NCBI RefSeq assembly: GCF_032854445.1
Contig: NC_088300.1
Location: 52,984,984 to 53,048,983, forward strand
Source of the DNA: Liolophura sinensis
Lineage: Eukaryota > Mollusca > Polyplacophora > Chitonida > Chitonidae
Length of the DNA stretch: 64,000 nt
Direction: 5' to 3'
Within the stretch, counting starts at the first letter, position 1; each line of letters starts with the position of its first letter. Made by a program: the position numbers and the translations under genes. A model generated the notes under the pieces. The model saw only the letters and a list, made by a program, of their open reading frames with translations. It ran no database searches and was not told the origin of the DNA. Positions 1 through 12,100 of the stretch are shown here, piece by piece.

Positions 1-741
1 TGATATTTAACCGAAAATAAGGTTGCATGAGCATGAATGAACAAGTATATAATACAGTTAATAATGTTTGATGAGAATCGACAAAAAATGGGATTGGACC
101 GTGCATGCGTTTTGCATGACTCTGCATGGCATGCATGCACTCGAATATGCTAGGAGTGCGTTACGAAGCTTCCAGTCAAAACTGGTCATTTTCCATATAT
201 ACATGTATGTTTGATCGGTCGAATGATATCTAAAACTTTTCTGATAAGTCGTTTTCTGTAATTGAAGGTAATAAGTGTTAATTACTGTTGCTCATTCATG
301 TTGAATATCTCGTACTTTTTAATTGTATATATCGTATATTTCGAATCCAAAGGTGTGTTGATATACGGGCCATGCACAGAGAAACTTTACTGTTAGCAAG
401 CGGAGGGTGTACTGTTGCTGAAAAATTCCGGTATTACGTGAGTGTTTGTGTGCCCGACCACGAACTCCTATGAGACGCCCATATAGCGAAGCACATGGTG
501 CGCCGGACGTAACCCTTCTTTCTTTCTCCCTAATTAGTGGGTTACTGACGAAACATGAGAGATATTAGGTTGTGTGAGACATAAGGGTATGGTGTTTGTG
601 TACATGTATGTTTTTAGTGGATAGTTTAAGAAGTAGATTTTCAAGCGCTGCTCGCAAAATGAGACTACAATGGACTGGAAAAAATCCATCCTACTTTCTT
701 ATACACAATAACTCGAGAGAAAAGTACGAGTTGTCAGGACT

Positions 742-955
742 GCTTCGGTGGCCTGATAGAATGTTAGAATGTCTGTCTTGAAGTCTGGAGGCCTGGGATC
801 AAACGCGGTATCATACCAAAGACCGTTGTCAGTATAATATGGCATTATACTTCTGTGACCGCAGCCCTTTGGTGGCATGGACTCCCTCTGACACAAGAAC
901 AAACGACGTGAAACCTCACACATACCTGCATACGAATTGACTTTAAATGTTACAT
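742..955 (+). repeat. SINE family C fragment
   Basis: The segment contains GGATCAAAC (B-box-like), CATACCAAAGAC, AGTATAAT and the block GGCATGGACTCC...CACAAGAA. These are shared in the same order with 5808-6135, with 30811-31000 in part, and with 31335-31500 in reverse. The head resembles a tRNA-derived pol III promoter and is diverged. Confidence 0.55.
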
Positions 956-1094
956 GTGACACATTTTGCACGACTTGCGGTTGACAATCGACAATTTTAG
1001 AGGTAGAGGAAACCCAACAAAGGAAATTAAAGATGTTTCAGTAAGATGAACAATATGGAGGTTTCGATATTATACTAAGCACACGAACACAAAC

Positions 1095-1096
<2 letters not shown>

Positions 1097-1172
<76 letters not shown>
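1097..1172. repeat. (TA)n followed by (GATA)n microsatellite
   Basis: About 48 bases of alternating TA pass directly into seven GATA/TAGA units. Confidence 0.95.
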
Positions 1173-2886
1173 CCAAACAAACATTTCAAACATCTGAGGT
1201 ACTATATAGTTTTATTTAAGGAACATTTTACACTAACATATCTCCACATACACTGCACATGTATATGACCTACAAGAGGTCCGCCTATATATAGAGGGTA
1301 AATAAAAGGGGTATTACCACGCACATTCGGTTCAAGCACTGTGATCAAATGTGATATACAACCACATAGAGTTATCTGTTAGAGACAAGAATCGTTACAT
1401 AACGGACAACCTATGGTTACAGTCTGCCCCTAATACCCAGCCCTTATCATGAATGCACATACCTAACCTTGACTCAACAAAGTAACTTATGAAGAGTTTT
1501 AAGGTCATTATAAGGTGCTCTACTAATCCTGCCCTGAAGAAAACGGGTTCTTTTCAGTGTCCCATGCATTAAAAGTATCGCTTTAAGATGGTAAATATTT
1601 CTTTAGAACATCAAGTCCGTTATTAATAACAACTCTCCAAAAGACATACTTAGATGTCTTACAGACCTAGCCCTTGACACGTACACTTTGAGGTAGCTGT
1701 ACATAAAGTTTGTTTCGGTTCAAAAGAGATGTGACTTCTTTGTTACCAGACAAACAAGAACAGGCTTCATAAGTGAGGAATGAGTGTGGTTATAGTTTTG
1801 GCAGCGTACTACATTCCTACAGAATGCCATCCCCCCAGGTGGATATTATTTAAAAAGTCAGAGCTTTCTCACACTGTATAAACCCCCGCAAATGTCCTAA
1901 TCTACTATCCCGAAAGCTGGGTGAAATTGACAAAAAGACGCCGGTGTTCAGTAACACGCAGGCATGACGGCCTTGATCTTGGAGTCCATCTTTATGTAAT
2001 GACTCTAATTGAAACCTTTCCAAATCGAAACATTCGTAACTAGCGTAATAAATGTAGTTTACGGTTCCGGTGCACTTAGCTATATCATGACCCCATTATA
2101 TACAAATTACTTTCTCTTGTGAAATCTACAGTGACGAATGTTCTCTTTATCACCCTCGAGAAAATACCTAACCTTACCACATAGTTAGCATTGTTTCTTT
2201 TCGACAGACAACTTTAAGGTTATTATATTTTCTCCCAAGTTAATAATGCACCTTGGCAAAGATGTTCTTTTTAAAGTCGTGAAGGTATTACTTTTCTTCT
2301 TTTTACTTGTTGACTCGGCAAAGGTATACAAAGGAACTTCTGACTCGCATCTGTACGGAATTCGTTGTAAACACGCCTGTATACAAAGCAGGGCGTTGTC
2401 AAGCAGCTTTTAAGTGATCAAGTAACTGTAATTAACGCATTTAACACAGCAATTCTGATTGGTTATTTAACATTTCTCGATTATTTGATAGAAAATGCCC
2501 GTTACAATGAACAGAACATTCTCTCATGTATGTCCGTGTATGTGTTCGCAGATCTAAACCATTAAACCACAGTTCTTTCTTATGCATGTAGCTCAAAAAC
2601 AGAGCAAGAAGTGAATTTGTTTTACCAAACAAATCTATGCCCTAGAAGGCAGTGTTCTTATTTACATCACAGTCGATCAATTTAAAGAAAGTCTGACGAT
2701 CTTTAAACAAAATGTTTTTTCCAGGTTTTGAGGGTTTGACGGAGCAAAGCTCTTGGATGATATTTTTTTTAACCCGAATTAAACTGGGTCTGCTCCAACG
2801 TAATAAATGTCCAATGCTTCTCTGGTCAAAGGCTAAGGGATTTTCTTTGTTCACAATAACCGACCCTGCTATGATCAGCCAGTAGA

Positions 2887-3132
2887 TCAAGATGTGTTCA
2901 GATGGTCCGCTATTCTTTGTCGAAGTTTACGAAGACGCCGACGGCGTTTACGCTCCGCGCGTGTCAGTTGCTCCTTGGTCGTGGTTTCCGTGTCCGGGTT
3001 AGGTGTGATGGGCACGTTCACAACCACGGGGCGAGCGTTAGAATCGCTGGGGCAAGGACCGTCGTTCACACGGATGTCATCGATGGCTATGTCTCCTTGG
3101 AAACCAGTTTCTGTGATGGCCTCAAACCCAAT
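2887..3132 (-). CDS. MAM gene exon 5: MAM C-terminus and polybasic tail
   Basis: The acceptor TTCCAG is followed by IGFEAITETGFQGDIAIDDI, the diagnostic end of a MAM domain. Then come a Pro/Thr-rich linker and a basic run (RAERKRRRRLRKLRQR) close to the C-terminus. TGA is at 2887-2889. The basic tail could bind polyanions or be a proprotein-convertase target; this is inferred from composition only. Confidence 0.87.
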   Translation of the reverse strand: MGFEAITETGFQGDIAIDDIRVNDGPCPSDSNARPVVVNVPITPNPDTETTTKEQLTRAERKRRRRLRKLRQRIADHLNTS

Positions 3133-6100
3133 CTGGAAAGGACAATGGCATGGTCATTTCATAAAGCGAAATTATCGTAGGGCTAGCACTTTTAAATTTC
3201 CTTATAACTAGATGGTACCAAGTGCGCTTATCAGATAAGGAATCACTTGTCTAAAATGCTAAACAGAAAAAGCCACTTGTGAAAACGTTAGCTGAATAAT
3301 GTTCTAAACTGCTGTTACACAATGCATTTTGCAGACTCACATCTGTCGCTTGAAAATAGAACGTGTTCTGATATTAGTGGGAATAATTTGCACGCTGCTA
3401 GATGGTCGTATACCCAAGGTGGTAATGCGTGAATGAAGGAAAAGTGTACAGGTTCATCCGAGATTCCATAGGTTTCACATGGAGAACAAAGATAACTGAA
3501 AGGCATGGATTGGTATCCATGTACATTCAGTAGAAGAAACTTACAACACAGAGAGTAAAACCAGAGCAACGTCGACAATGTAATGCTTGTCAAATGGTCA
3601 CAAGTAACCGGCGACATATGGATTCAATGGTCAATTTACCTCAGACACGGTTTTATTGTAATTGTTCATGAAACTCTTAAGTAGTAGCAAATTACATTCC
3701 CGCTAACACCAAGGATTAAGCAGAATTAAATAAAAAGAATACAAAGATGTTAGTTGCAATTTTTTAGACGCCTCCCGTTAAGAATTGCTCAAAATGCTAT
3801 GTTGTCATACACATGAAACCACATTAAAATCAAATAATTTGAGGGAGTTAAAAGGAAATAGGGTAGGAAAACTGCAGTCTAATGATATCTTATTACATGA
3901 GTGAAGACGTTAATACCTGATATCCAACTCGAGCCAGATTTTCTGGGATGTACAGCCGGGAGACAATCCAGAAATTCCCTTGGTTACCGTAAGCCCGCCA
4001 TACTGATGCAACCTCATTCCCGAATGCCTGTGGACAGAGAAAATGACATTTACAGACTGTTGGTGTCAATTGTGGAAGAAAACTTTATCAGCTACTTCTG
4101 TTGCGTGTTGTTATTTCAATCAAAGACTGCATTGGTCATAACTTTGGAAAGATGGACAACTTGCTGTGTAAAAACTGCTGGTTAGTCGAAAATTGTCGGC
4201 TTAATATGGCTGAAATATTGCCATTGTGGCGATGAGCCATCATCATTCATTTTTAATCATTCGAAATTTTTTGACCTATTTAGATTTTAACCGATAAATG
4301 TAGAAGACTCACAAGACAGTGGCACACAATTTGCACCAAACCGTACCGGTACCTTCAAAAGTGCAGATCAATGATTGACATGGAACCCATCAAAAGGAAC
4401 ATTCAGATGAATATATTTACCAAAACATGGAAGACATTAATTGCTTTTGTATTTGGTCACTCGGCGATTATGTATTAGGACCTTTTCTAATTTTTTTTTT
4501 ACACTAATTCCGCCAAAATGAAAGGATGAGAATTTCAGGTGCCCTTTATTTTAGAAGAACTTAGACAATAATTGACGCTTTAGAATGCAACAACATTTAG
4601 ACAGCCTGGCTCACTCAGCGGTGCGGTTATGAAGAGGGTGTGATGATTTTACGCGTATTTTAACGAAGAACAGCACTGGCAATTGAATAAGTGGTTTTGG
4701 TCTGTTACACGGAGGTTTAGTCTTAGTACTGCGCTGGTTATGAAACCGTCTTTACCCGGGTGTACACGTTCAGCGTGCCCACATTCCGGCCGTACATGTG
4801 GTAGTGGAACTCCAGACACTGCTCACTCAGACTGCGGTATTTGGGGGAGTAGAGGATGGCGTTCTGCCCCTTGCCACGGGAGGAAGCCTCAATGAACATG
4901 AAGTGTCCTGCAATGAAATTAGTTTATTGTTTAACGAAACAACTGAATCTTGAATAACAATACGAGGTTATACACTGAAGACGAAAACATTCAATATTGC
5001 TGTATTGTAGAACGATCGACTAACTGATTTGATTGGTGTGTGATGCCATAACCAAGAAATTTTATCCTATATGACGGTAGCAAGGTTTTTGGGTGGACTA
5101 AATGTCTAAGTACCTGACTGGTCTTGATGAAACTATACTCAGGTGACCGGAGATGACGTTAAAATATAGATTAATGATGAAAACAAACCCACTGTTCAAA
5201 CTTTAGAGTGTTCTAATTAGCCTTATGATAGACAGTTATGAAATGCTTCCATGATACCAAAGAGAAACTTCTTCACCACTCGCCTTCTACTATCCCTCAG
5301 ACTTCACATGTATGTTACTGACCTTCCCATTGAGCCCGCCCAAGGGTGTTATACATCTCACCATTGGGTCCGTCCCAAGTATGTTATAGACCTTATCAAT
5401 ATGCCCGCCACATGTATAGACCATACCATTTAGGCTTGTGCCAAGTATGTTATATACACTTTACCACTGGGCCCGCCACGGGTGCAAGTATTTTATAGAC
5501 CTTACCATTGGGCCCCTCACAGGTGTGATCTTGTTCAGGGCCGGTGTTACTTGACGGGGTCCTTCCTTTAGCTCGGGTCCAATTGAAGAAATCAGTTGCG
5601 TTCTCTTGTGTAAATCCACAAATGTTGAAGTCCTCAAATCCACAGAATGTTGCCGTTTTTGCTGTAACCCAATTTTAAAAAGTGCATCAAATGGCAGTCT
5701 ATCAGAAAAAAATACTTGGGAAAAATTGCTTCTTTGATTTGTAGCTCATTATACAGGATATGCTATAAGTTTGCATGATAGTAAAGGGAATTTGTTAACC
5801 ATGCAGTCTACTTCGGGTAGAAGAGCGTCCACTTCGAAGTATGGAGACCTAGGATCAAACCCGGGTCGGATCATACCAAAGACTTGAAAAATAGTGCTTG
5901 TTGCTTGTTTAGAGCTCAGCACTGAGCAATGAAACGGAATGGTTTGCCCAGTATCGGTATAATGTGATTGGATGGGGTGTTATGCCTGGTGTCTTGGGCA
6001 TGATACTTCAATGGCGGTAGCACTTTGGCGGCATGGACCCTGCCACAAGAAGTCACGGTCTATATACACACCCCCTAATGACTTGTCGTGGTCATATGAC

Positions 6101-9100
6101 TGAAAAACTGTTAAGTACGTCGTAAAACATACATACGAATATATGTATAGATACGACCAACCATGCAGGATACATTCTGAGGCGTCTCTTACCACTTCCC
6201 TTTAACTTCGTGGGCTTGTTTCAAGTGCTGAAGTGGCGTTTAAGGTATGCTTTTTATTTGTTATATGATCTATAGAGTTCAACTCAGTTTGCCCAAAGAC
6301 GGAGTTTGGTCTGGTATTCCTTGAAGGGAACGTCTGGTGCTTGGGCTAGGCTGATCTGAGCAATTCCAAGGTTACCTCAGTCCACTGGAGGCAAGAGGAA
6401 CATTGCTTCAGATCGCTGATCAAAACCGCCTTCATTTGCATACTTTTTTCTCTGAGAGGTTTACTTCGGAAAAGGAGGGGGGCGGTATCCCTATTCGCAG
6501 TTAGCTGCGCTAACAGTTTTGTCTAAATTAGCCTACTTGCTAAAACTCCGAAAGCATTGACAAAGAAGATTCCAAGAGTGATGAGACAACAACGTGGAAT
6601 GTTCAGGATGGTTGCCTCTTCGACAGAGAGCCAGATAATTACTGAGTAAAACAGAGAATGTTATCTGTGGAGGTAGCGCTCGACTTCTGTTCAGTTATAA
6701 GGTCGTCTTTTTTCATACACCTCTTGACCTTGTTGAGATAACAACACCGCAAAATAGTCCTATATCTATAACGAGTTTTGTCAGCTTTATGAAGGCTATT
6801 CTAGACTCGCCTGAGCTAACAGGGCGTCGTTTGGGTTCACAGACAATGACATAATGTCAGCAAGAACATTATAAATCTAATAACATGGCTTACAGCGATG
6901 ACGTTACTCTCACCTTAGCACTCAGACAACCGTAGTTAACTAAAATTGTGATCGCTCAGAGTGATTTTTACCAGGCGGAGTGTGTTAGCTTAGAGAGATG
7001 ATTGTCCACTTGTGTTACCGCTCACACAGGCACTGTTTACCAGACAGTGTGTGCTGGCTCAGAGAGATCATTGACCACTTGTGTTACCACTCAGACAGGC
7101 GCTGTTTACCAGACAGTGTGTTTTAGCTCAGAGAGATCATTGGTCACTCATGTTACCACTCACACAGGCGCTGTTTACCAGACATTGTGTGTTAGCTCAG
7201 AGAGATCATTGGCTACAGAGAGATGATTGACCACTTGTGTTACCACTCAGACAGGCGCTGTTTACCGGACAGTGAGTTTTAGCTCAGAGAGATCATTGGC
7301 CACTCATGCTACCACTCAGACAGGCGCTGTTTACCAGACAGTGTGTGTTACCTCAGAGAGATCATTGGCTACTCATGCTACCACTCACACAGGCGCTGTT
7401 TACCAGACATTGTGTGTTAGCTCAGAGAGATGATTGACCACTTGTGTTACCACTCAGACAGGCGCTGTTTACCAGACAGTGAGTTTTAGCTCAGAGAGAT
7501 GATTTGCCACTCATGTCAGCACTCAGACAGGCGCTTTTTACCTGACGGTGTGTGTTAGCTCAGAGAGATGATTGTCCACTCTTGTTGCCACCCAGACGGG
7601 TACCTAAGCAGTGCGTATAGCCGTTTGTTTACCAGGCAGAGTGCGTTAGCTTTGAGAGATGATTGGCCGCTTGTGTTACCACTCAGACAGGCGCTGTTTA
7701 CCAGACAGTGTGTTTTAGCTCAGAGAGATGATTGGCCACTCATGTCAGCATTCAGACAGGCGCTGTTTACCAGACAGTATGTGTTAGCCTAGAAAGGTGA
7801 TTGCCCACACATGTTACCACTCAGACTGACGCTGTTTACCAGACAATGTGTTTTAACCTAGAAAGGTGATTGTCCAGTCATGTTACCACTCAGACCGACT
7901 CTGTTTACCAGACAATGTGTTTTAACCTAGAAAGGTGATTGTTCACTCATGTTATCACTCAGACCGACGCTGTTTACCAGACAATGTGTGTGAACCTAGA
8001 AAGGTGATTGTCCACTCATGTTACCACTCAGACCGACGCTGTTTACCAGACAATGTGTGTGAACCTGGAAAGGTGATTGTCCACTCATGTTACCACTAAG
8101 ACAGGCGGTGTTTTCCAGACAGTGTGTGTTAGCCTGGAAAGGTGATTGTCCACTCATGTTACCACTCATACAGTCTGTTTACTAGACAGTCTGTGAGCTC
8201 ATTTTACCACTCAGACAGGTGCTGTTTACCACACAGAGTGTGTTAGCTCACAGAGATGAATGTCCACTCATGTTACAACTCAGACAGGCGCTGTTTACCA
8301 GACAGTGAGTTTTAGCTCAGAGAGATGATTTGCCACTCATGTCAGCACTCAGACAGGCGCTTTTTACCTGACGGTGTGTGTTAGCTCAGAGAGATGATTG
8401 TCCACTCTTGTTGCCACCCAGACGGGTACCTAAGCAGTGCGTATAGCCGTTTGTTTACCAGGCAGAGTGCGTTAGCTTTGAGAGATGATTGGCCGCTTGT
8501 GTTACCACTCAGACAGGCGCTGTTTACCAGACAGTGTGTTTTAGCTCAGAGAGATGATTGGCCACTCATGTCAGCATTCAGACAGGCGCTGTTTACCAGA
8601 CAGTATGTGTTAGCCTAGAAAGGTGATTGCCCACACATGTTACCACTCAGACTGACGCTGTTTACCAGACAATGTGTTTTAACCTAGAAAGGTGATTGTC
8701 CAGTCATGTTACCACTCAGACCGACTCTGTTTACCAGACAATGTGTTTTAACCTAGAAAGGTGATTGTTCACTCATGTTATCACTCAGACCGACGCTGTT
8801 TACCAGACAATGTGTGTGAACCTAGAAAGGTGATTGTCCACTCATGTTACCACTCAGACCGACGCTGTTTACCAGACAATGTGTGTGAACCTGGAAAGGT
8901 GATTGTCCACTCATGTTACCACTAAGACAGGCGGTGTTTTCCAGACAGTGTGTGTTAGCCTGGAAAGGTGATTGTCCACTCATGTTACCACTCATACAGT
9001 CTGTTTACTAGACAGTCTGTGAGCTCATTTTACCACTCAGACAGGTGCTGTTTACCACACAGAGTGTGTTAGCTCACAGAGATGAATGTCCACTCATGTT

Positions 9101-12100
9101 ACAACTCAGACAGGCGCTGTTTACCAGATAATGTGTGTTAGCTTGGAGAGGTGCTTGCCCACTTATTGTACAATCCTTACAGGCGCCGTTTACCAGACAG
9201 AGTATGCAATTTTACCACCTGGACAGGCACTATTTACCACACACATCTGTTATTGTATATTTATGCAGTCCAAGCACTGGGAACCGCATAAATAAGTTTA
9301 GTAAATAACCGTCGTTATTTTAGTGATTATAACACGGCATTGCTGACATGGTTTTAATTCATTTTGCCACTCCGTATATGTGTCAGGCATGTAACACACT
9401 AGGGAATTCTTATAAAACGCAAGAACGCATGAGGCCTTTTAAGTTTCTTTTAATTATAGAAAATAGCCCTGATAAATTATGCAAGCTGTCTTAAGTGTCA
9501 CCCGGTCGTTGGATAAGCATATTAAGTTATGTACACATGAACTGGCTTATTAACTTGTGCTAATAGGTCCTAGACAGGAGCAGAACAGCGTGCTGTTTAA
9601 AATGACAAAATTATAAATTCGACAGACGAGTGGTCCTTTGTCAACAGGTGAACATAAAAAGAAACAAAAATAGTTTGTCAAGAAAAAACGTCGACTTCTG
9701 ACGCGTTCTTGATAAATCTTGCTGCGTAATATGACTCATCTATGATTGTTGGTGTAAAACGTTGCAAGCGTCTTGTGAAAAATGACGAAGAATGTGTATT
9801 ATTTTGGGGGGTCTGAAATAAGACAGGTGAGACCAGGTAATGCCAAATATCAAAACGTACAACAAAGGTAATCAGTGCAGATGTCACCACGCAGATGCAA
9901 AGTGACATGGTCTTATAAGGCAATACGCATTCTGTACGAATATGATTCGCCCCATTTCCGTCACGTCAGGCGGATGACACACAGGTCAGTTAATAACAGG
10001 GCTAAGCATCACTGCTTAATCACTTATCGTGGTTATATAAAGTCTGGTACAAAAAAATGTTACCTGATACTAATTTGGAGGAACGCCTTGCTAACTTCAA
10101 ATATGGCGTGGGAATAATGAAAGGCATTCCCATTTAATAATCATATTTCATTATGTTTTTGCATGGAAGAAAAAAACCTTACGGGATTTACTTTCCAGGC
10201 GTTTTCCAGTTTTTGGAATAAAATTTTGTTTGTTGTTTTAAGTGTGTTTCAATATCCATCGCATAAGGAATGAATTAAGACACATGGCGAACAGATGTAA
10301 AATGTAAGTGAGACACGAAGTTTGAAAAATTTTTTCAAGAGAGTGCCGTTACATGCCTCAGGTTTACAAACTTTACAAAGCCTCGCAAATGGAGTTTGCA
10401 TGTTTTCTATGATTTCTCATCATTTATTATACAAACCATCCGCAGAATTTTACATATTATAATCTGCTCATTCGACATCGAGTTCTATGGAAAGGAAAGC
10501 ATTGTGGTAGATGAAAATTTATTTGATGCGTCGAATAATTCATTTGTATATAATTGTCTGATATTGCTACACGTGACGATACGGTGGAAAGTATGTACAA
10601 ATAATATGCAAGGCTTTTAAAATTTTGTAACTTATAGCCTAGGGGGTCATTAAAAATAGTTGAAAATATGTCACACAGTAAACACATGGTATAGCTTATT
10701 CACTATTTAGAACAACTGACCATAATAAGTTAACGGGTTTCAACAGTTATTGCATGGCGAGCCTCTTTAGCTTGCGTCAATGTGCAGGGTAAGATGCAAT
10801 AAGGCTCACAGTGGAGTCTGTCTCAACTAAGTCGTCTATTTTTTTTCTCTCACTAAATTCCTATGAAATAGGAATTTAAGCCTCAACCATGTCTTTTACA
10901 TGTATATTCTTTTTGGGATATTCTTTGATAATCTTAAGGTGATCTGTAGTCTGATCAACTGTATTCACGGTGTTGAAGAAGGATCACAAATGCGTATATC
11001 TCCAAGAAAGTCTAACATCCTTAGAAAAGGTGAAAAGGTAAAGACTGTTTGCTCAATGTCCCTGACTACAGACCTTTGTGCAGAATACACGTCATCAAGG
11101 TAATAAAATTATCTGAACTGTCTGTGTAACCGATATTTGATGTTTAATAAGTTAAAGGTCAGGTTTATTCAGCTCTATCGCTTACAATAGCGACTCTAAC
11201 ACTACCATTCGCCGAGAAAGATAAAACTTTCCAAAGCACGAAACAGTAACTATAGGGAATAATTTCATGAATAGACCTGCCTGATGGACCTATCAAATGG
11301 ATTTTCTCAAACTTAGTGGTGTGATATAAATTTTCAAGTGTTCAGCTTATCGATCAAAGCCATGTGAAAGTTGAGAAATAGAGACAAGCTGTAAAACATG
11401 GCAACATGAAGAAATTCAAGACAAAGGTTTTCTCCTAGCAATGGGGAATAGATACCATTGGTTTTTGCTTAGGACAGCAGAAAAATGAAATTTAATTAGA
11501 AGTAAATATTAATCTTTAGCTATATTGGACTGAGCAACATAAATCTGTTGTAATAATGATTAATTTTGACACGCGTCAGCGGATGACCCACTTTAACAAG
11601 AAAAAAAAGGATAAAAATAAAAAAGAGAATGAAAAACGACGGGGAAATGTAGCCACCTTGTTGCACCCCAACTGGTATTGTATTTTTATGCATATATATC
11701 GCATGTCTTTGGCAATAGCGTGTATTGTTTAAAACGAGTCCATCATTAACATGAAGGAACTTGCAATGTATAACAGTGTGAGTTTGTTATTCTAGGTTCA
11801 GCCATTTCAAATGTACAATAAATCGACCTGTACCCCTTAACCCGTCAATTTTATGGTTCCCTCTTAACCATTTTACCACAACACTATTTGCAGTTTCATT
11901 TAGTCGGGTAAGTAATTTATTACTGGACATTTAATTGGCTTGAGTACTTCCTAATGGCTTTGAGCTTTGATCTCGTCATTGATCCAGTCTGAGAGCACAA
12001 GCATAGAACAAATTCGTATGAGTTAGATATACCTCGTCAAATGTGCGTTGTATAATGGTAAATTTCATGGTTAATCCTAACTGATTTCTCATAATCCAAA

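Larger units (their letters stand above)
1..2886. other. Sequence downstream of the MAM gene, no gene seen
   Basis: This stretch is AT-rich with short scattered ORFs only. It holds a SINE fragment (742-955) and a TA/GATA microsatellite. Part of 2500-2886 is probably the 3' UTR of the MAM gene, but no clear polyadenylation signal fixes its end. Confidence 0.5.

Noticed and set aside
6950-9245. CRISPR-like look of regularly spaced repeats here and in the other arrays
   Set aside because: Units are contiguous with no unique spacers, and the window is clearly eukaryotic.
7002-9295. Repeated 23-residue motif that could be a secreted repeat protein
   Set aside because: The motif is broken by TGA in most units, no exon borders keep the frame, and the array lies in an intron.
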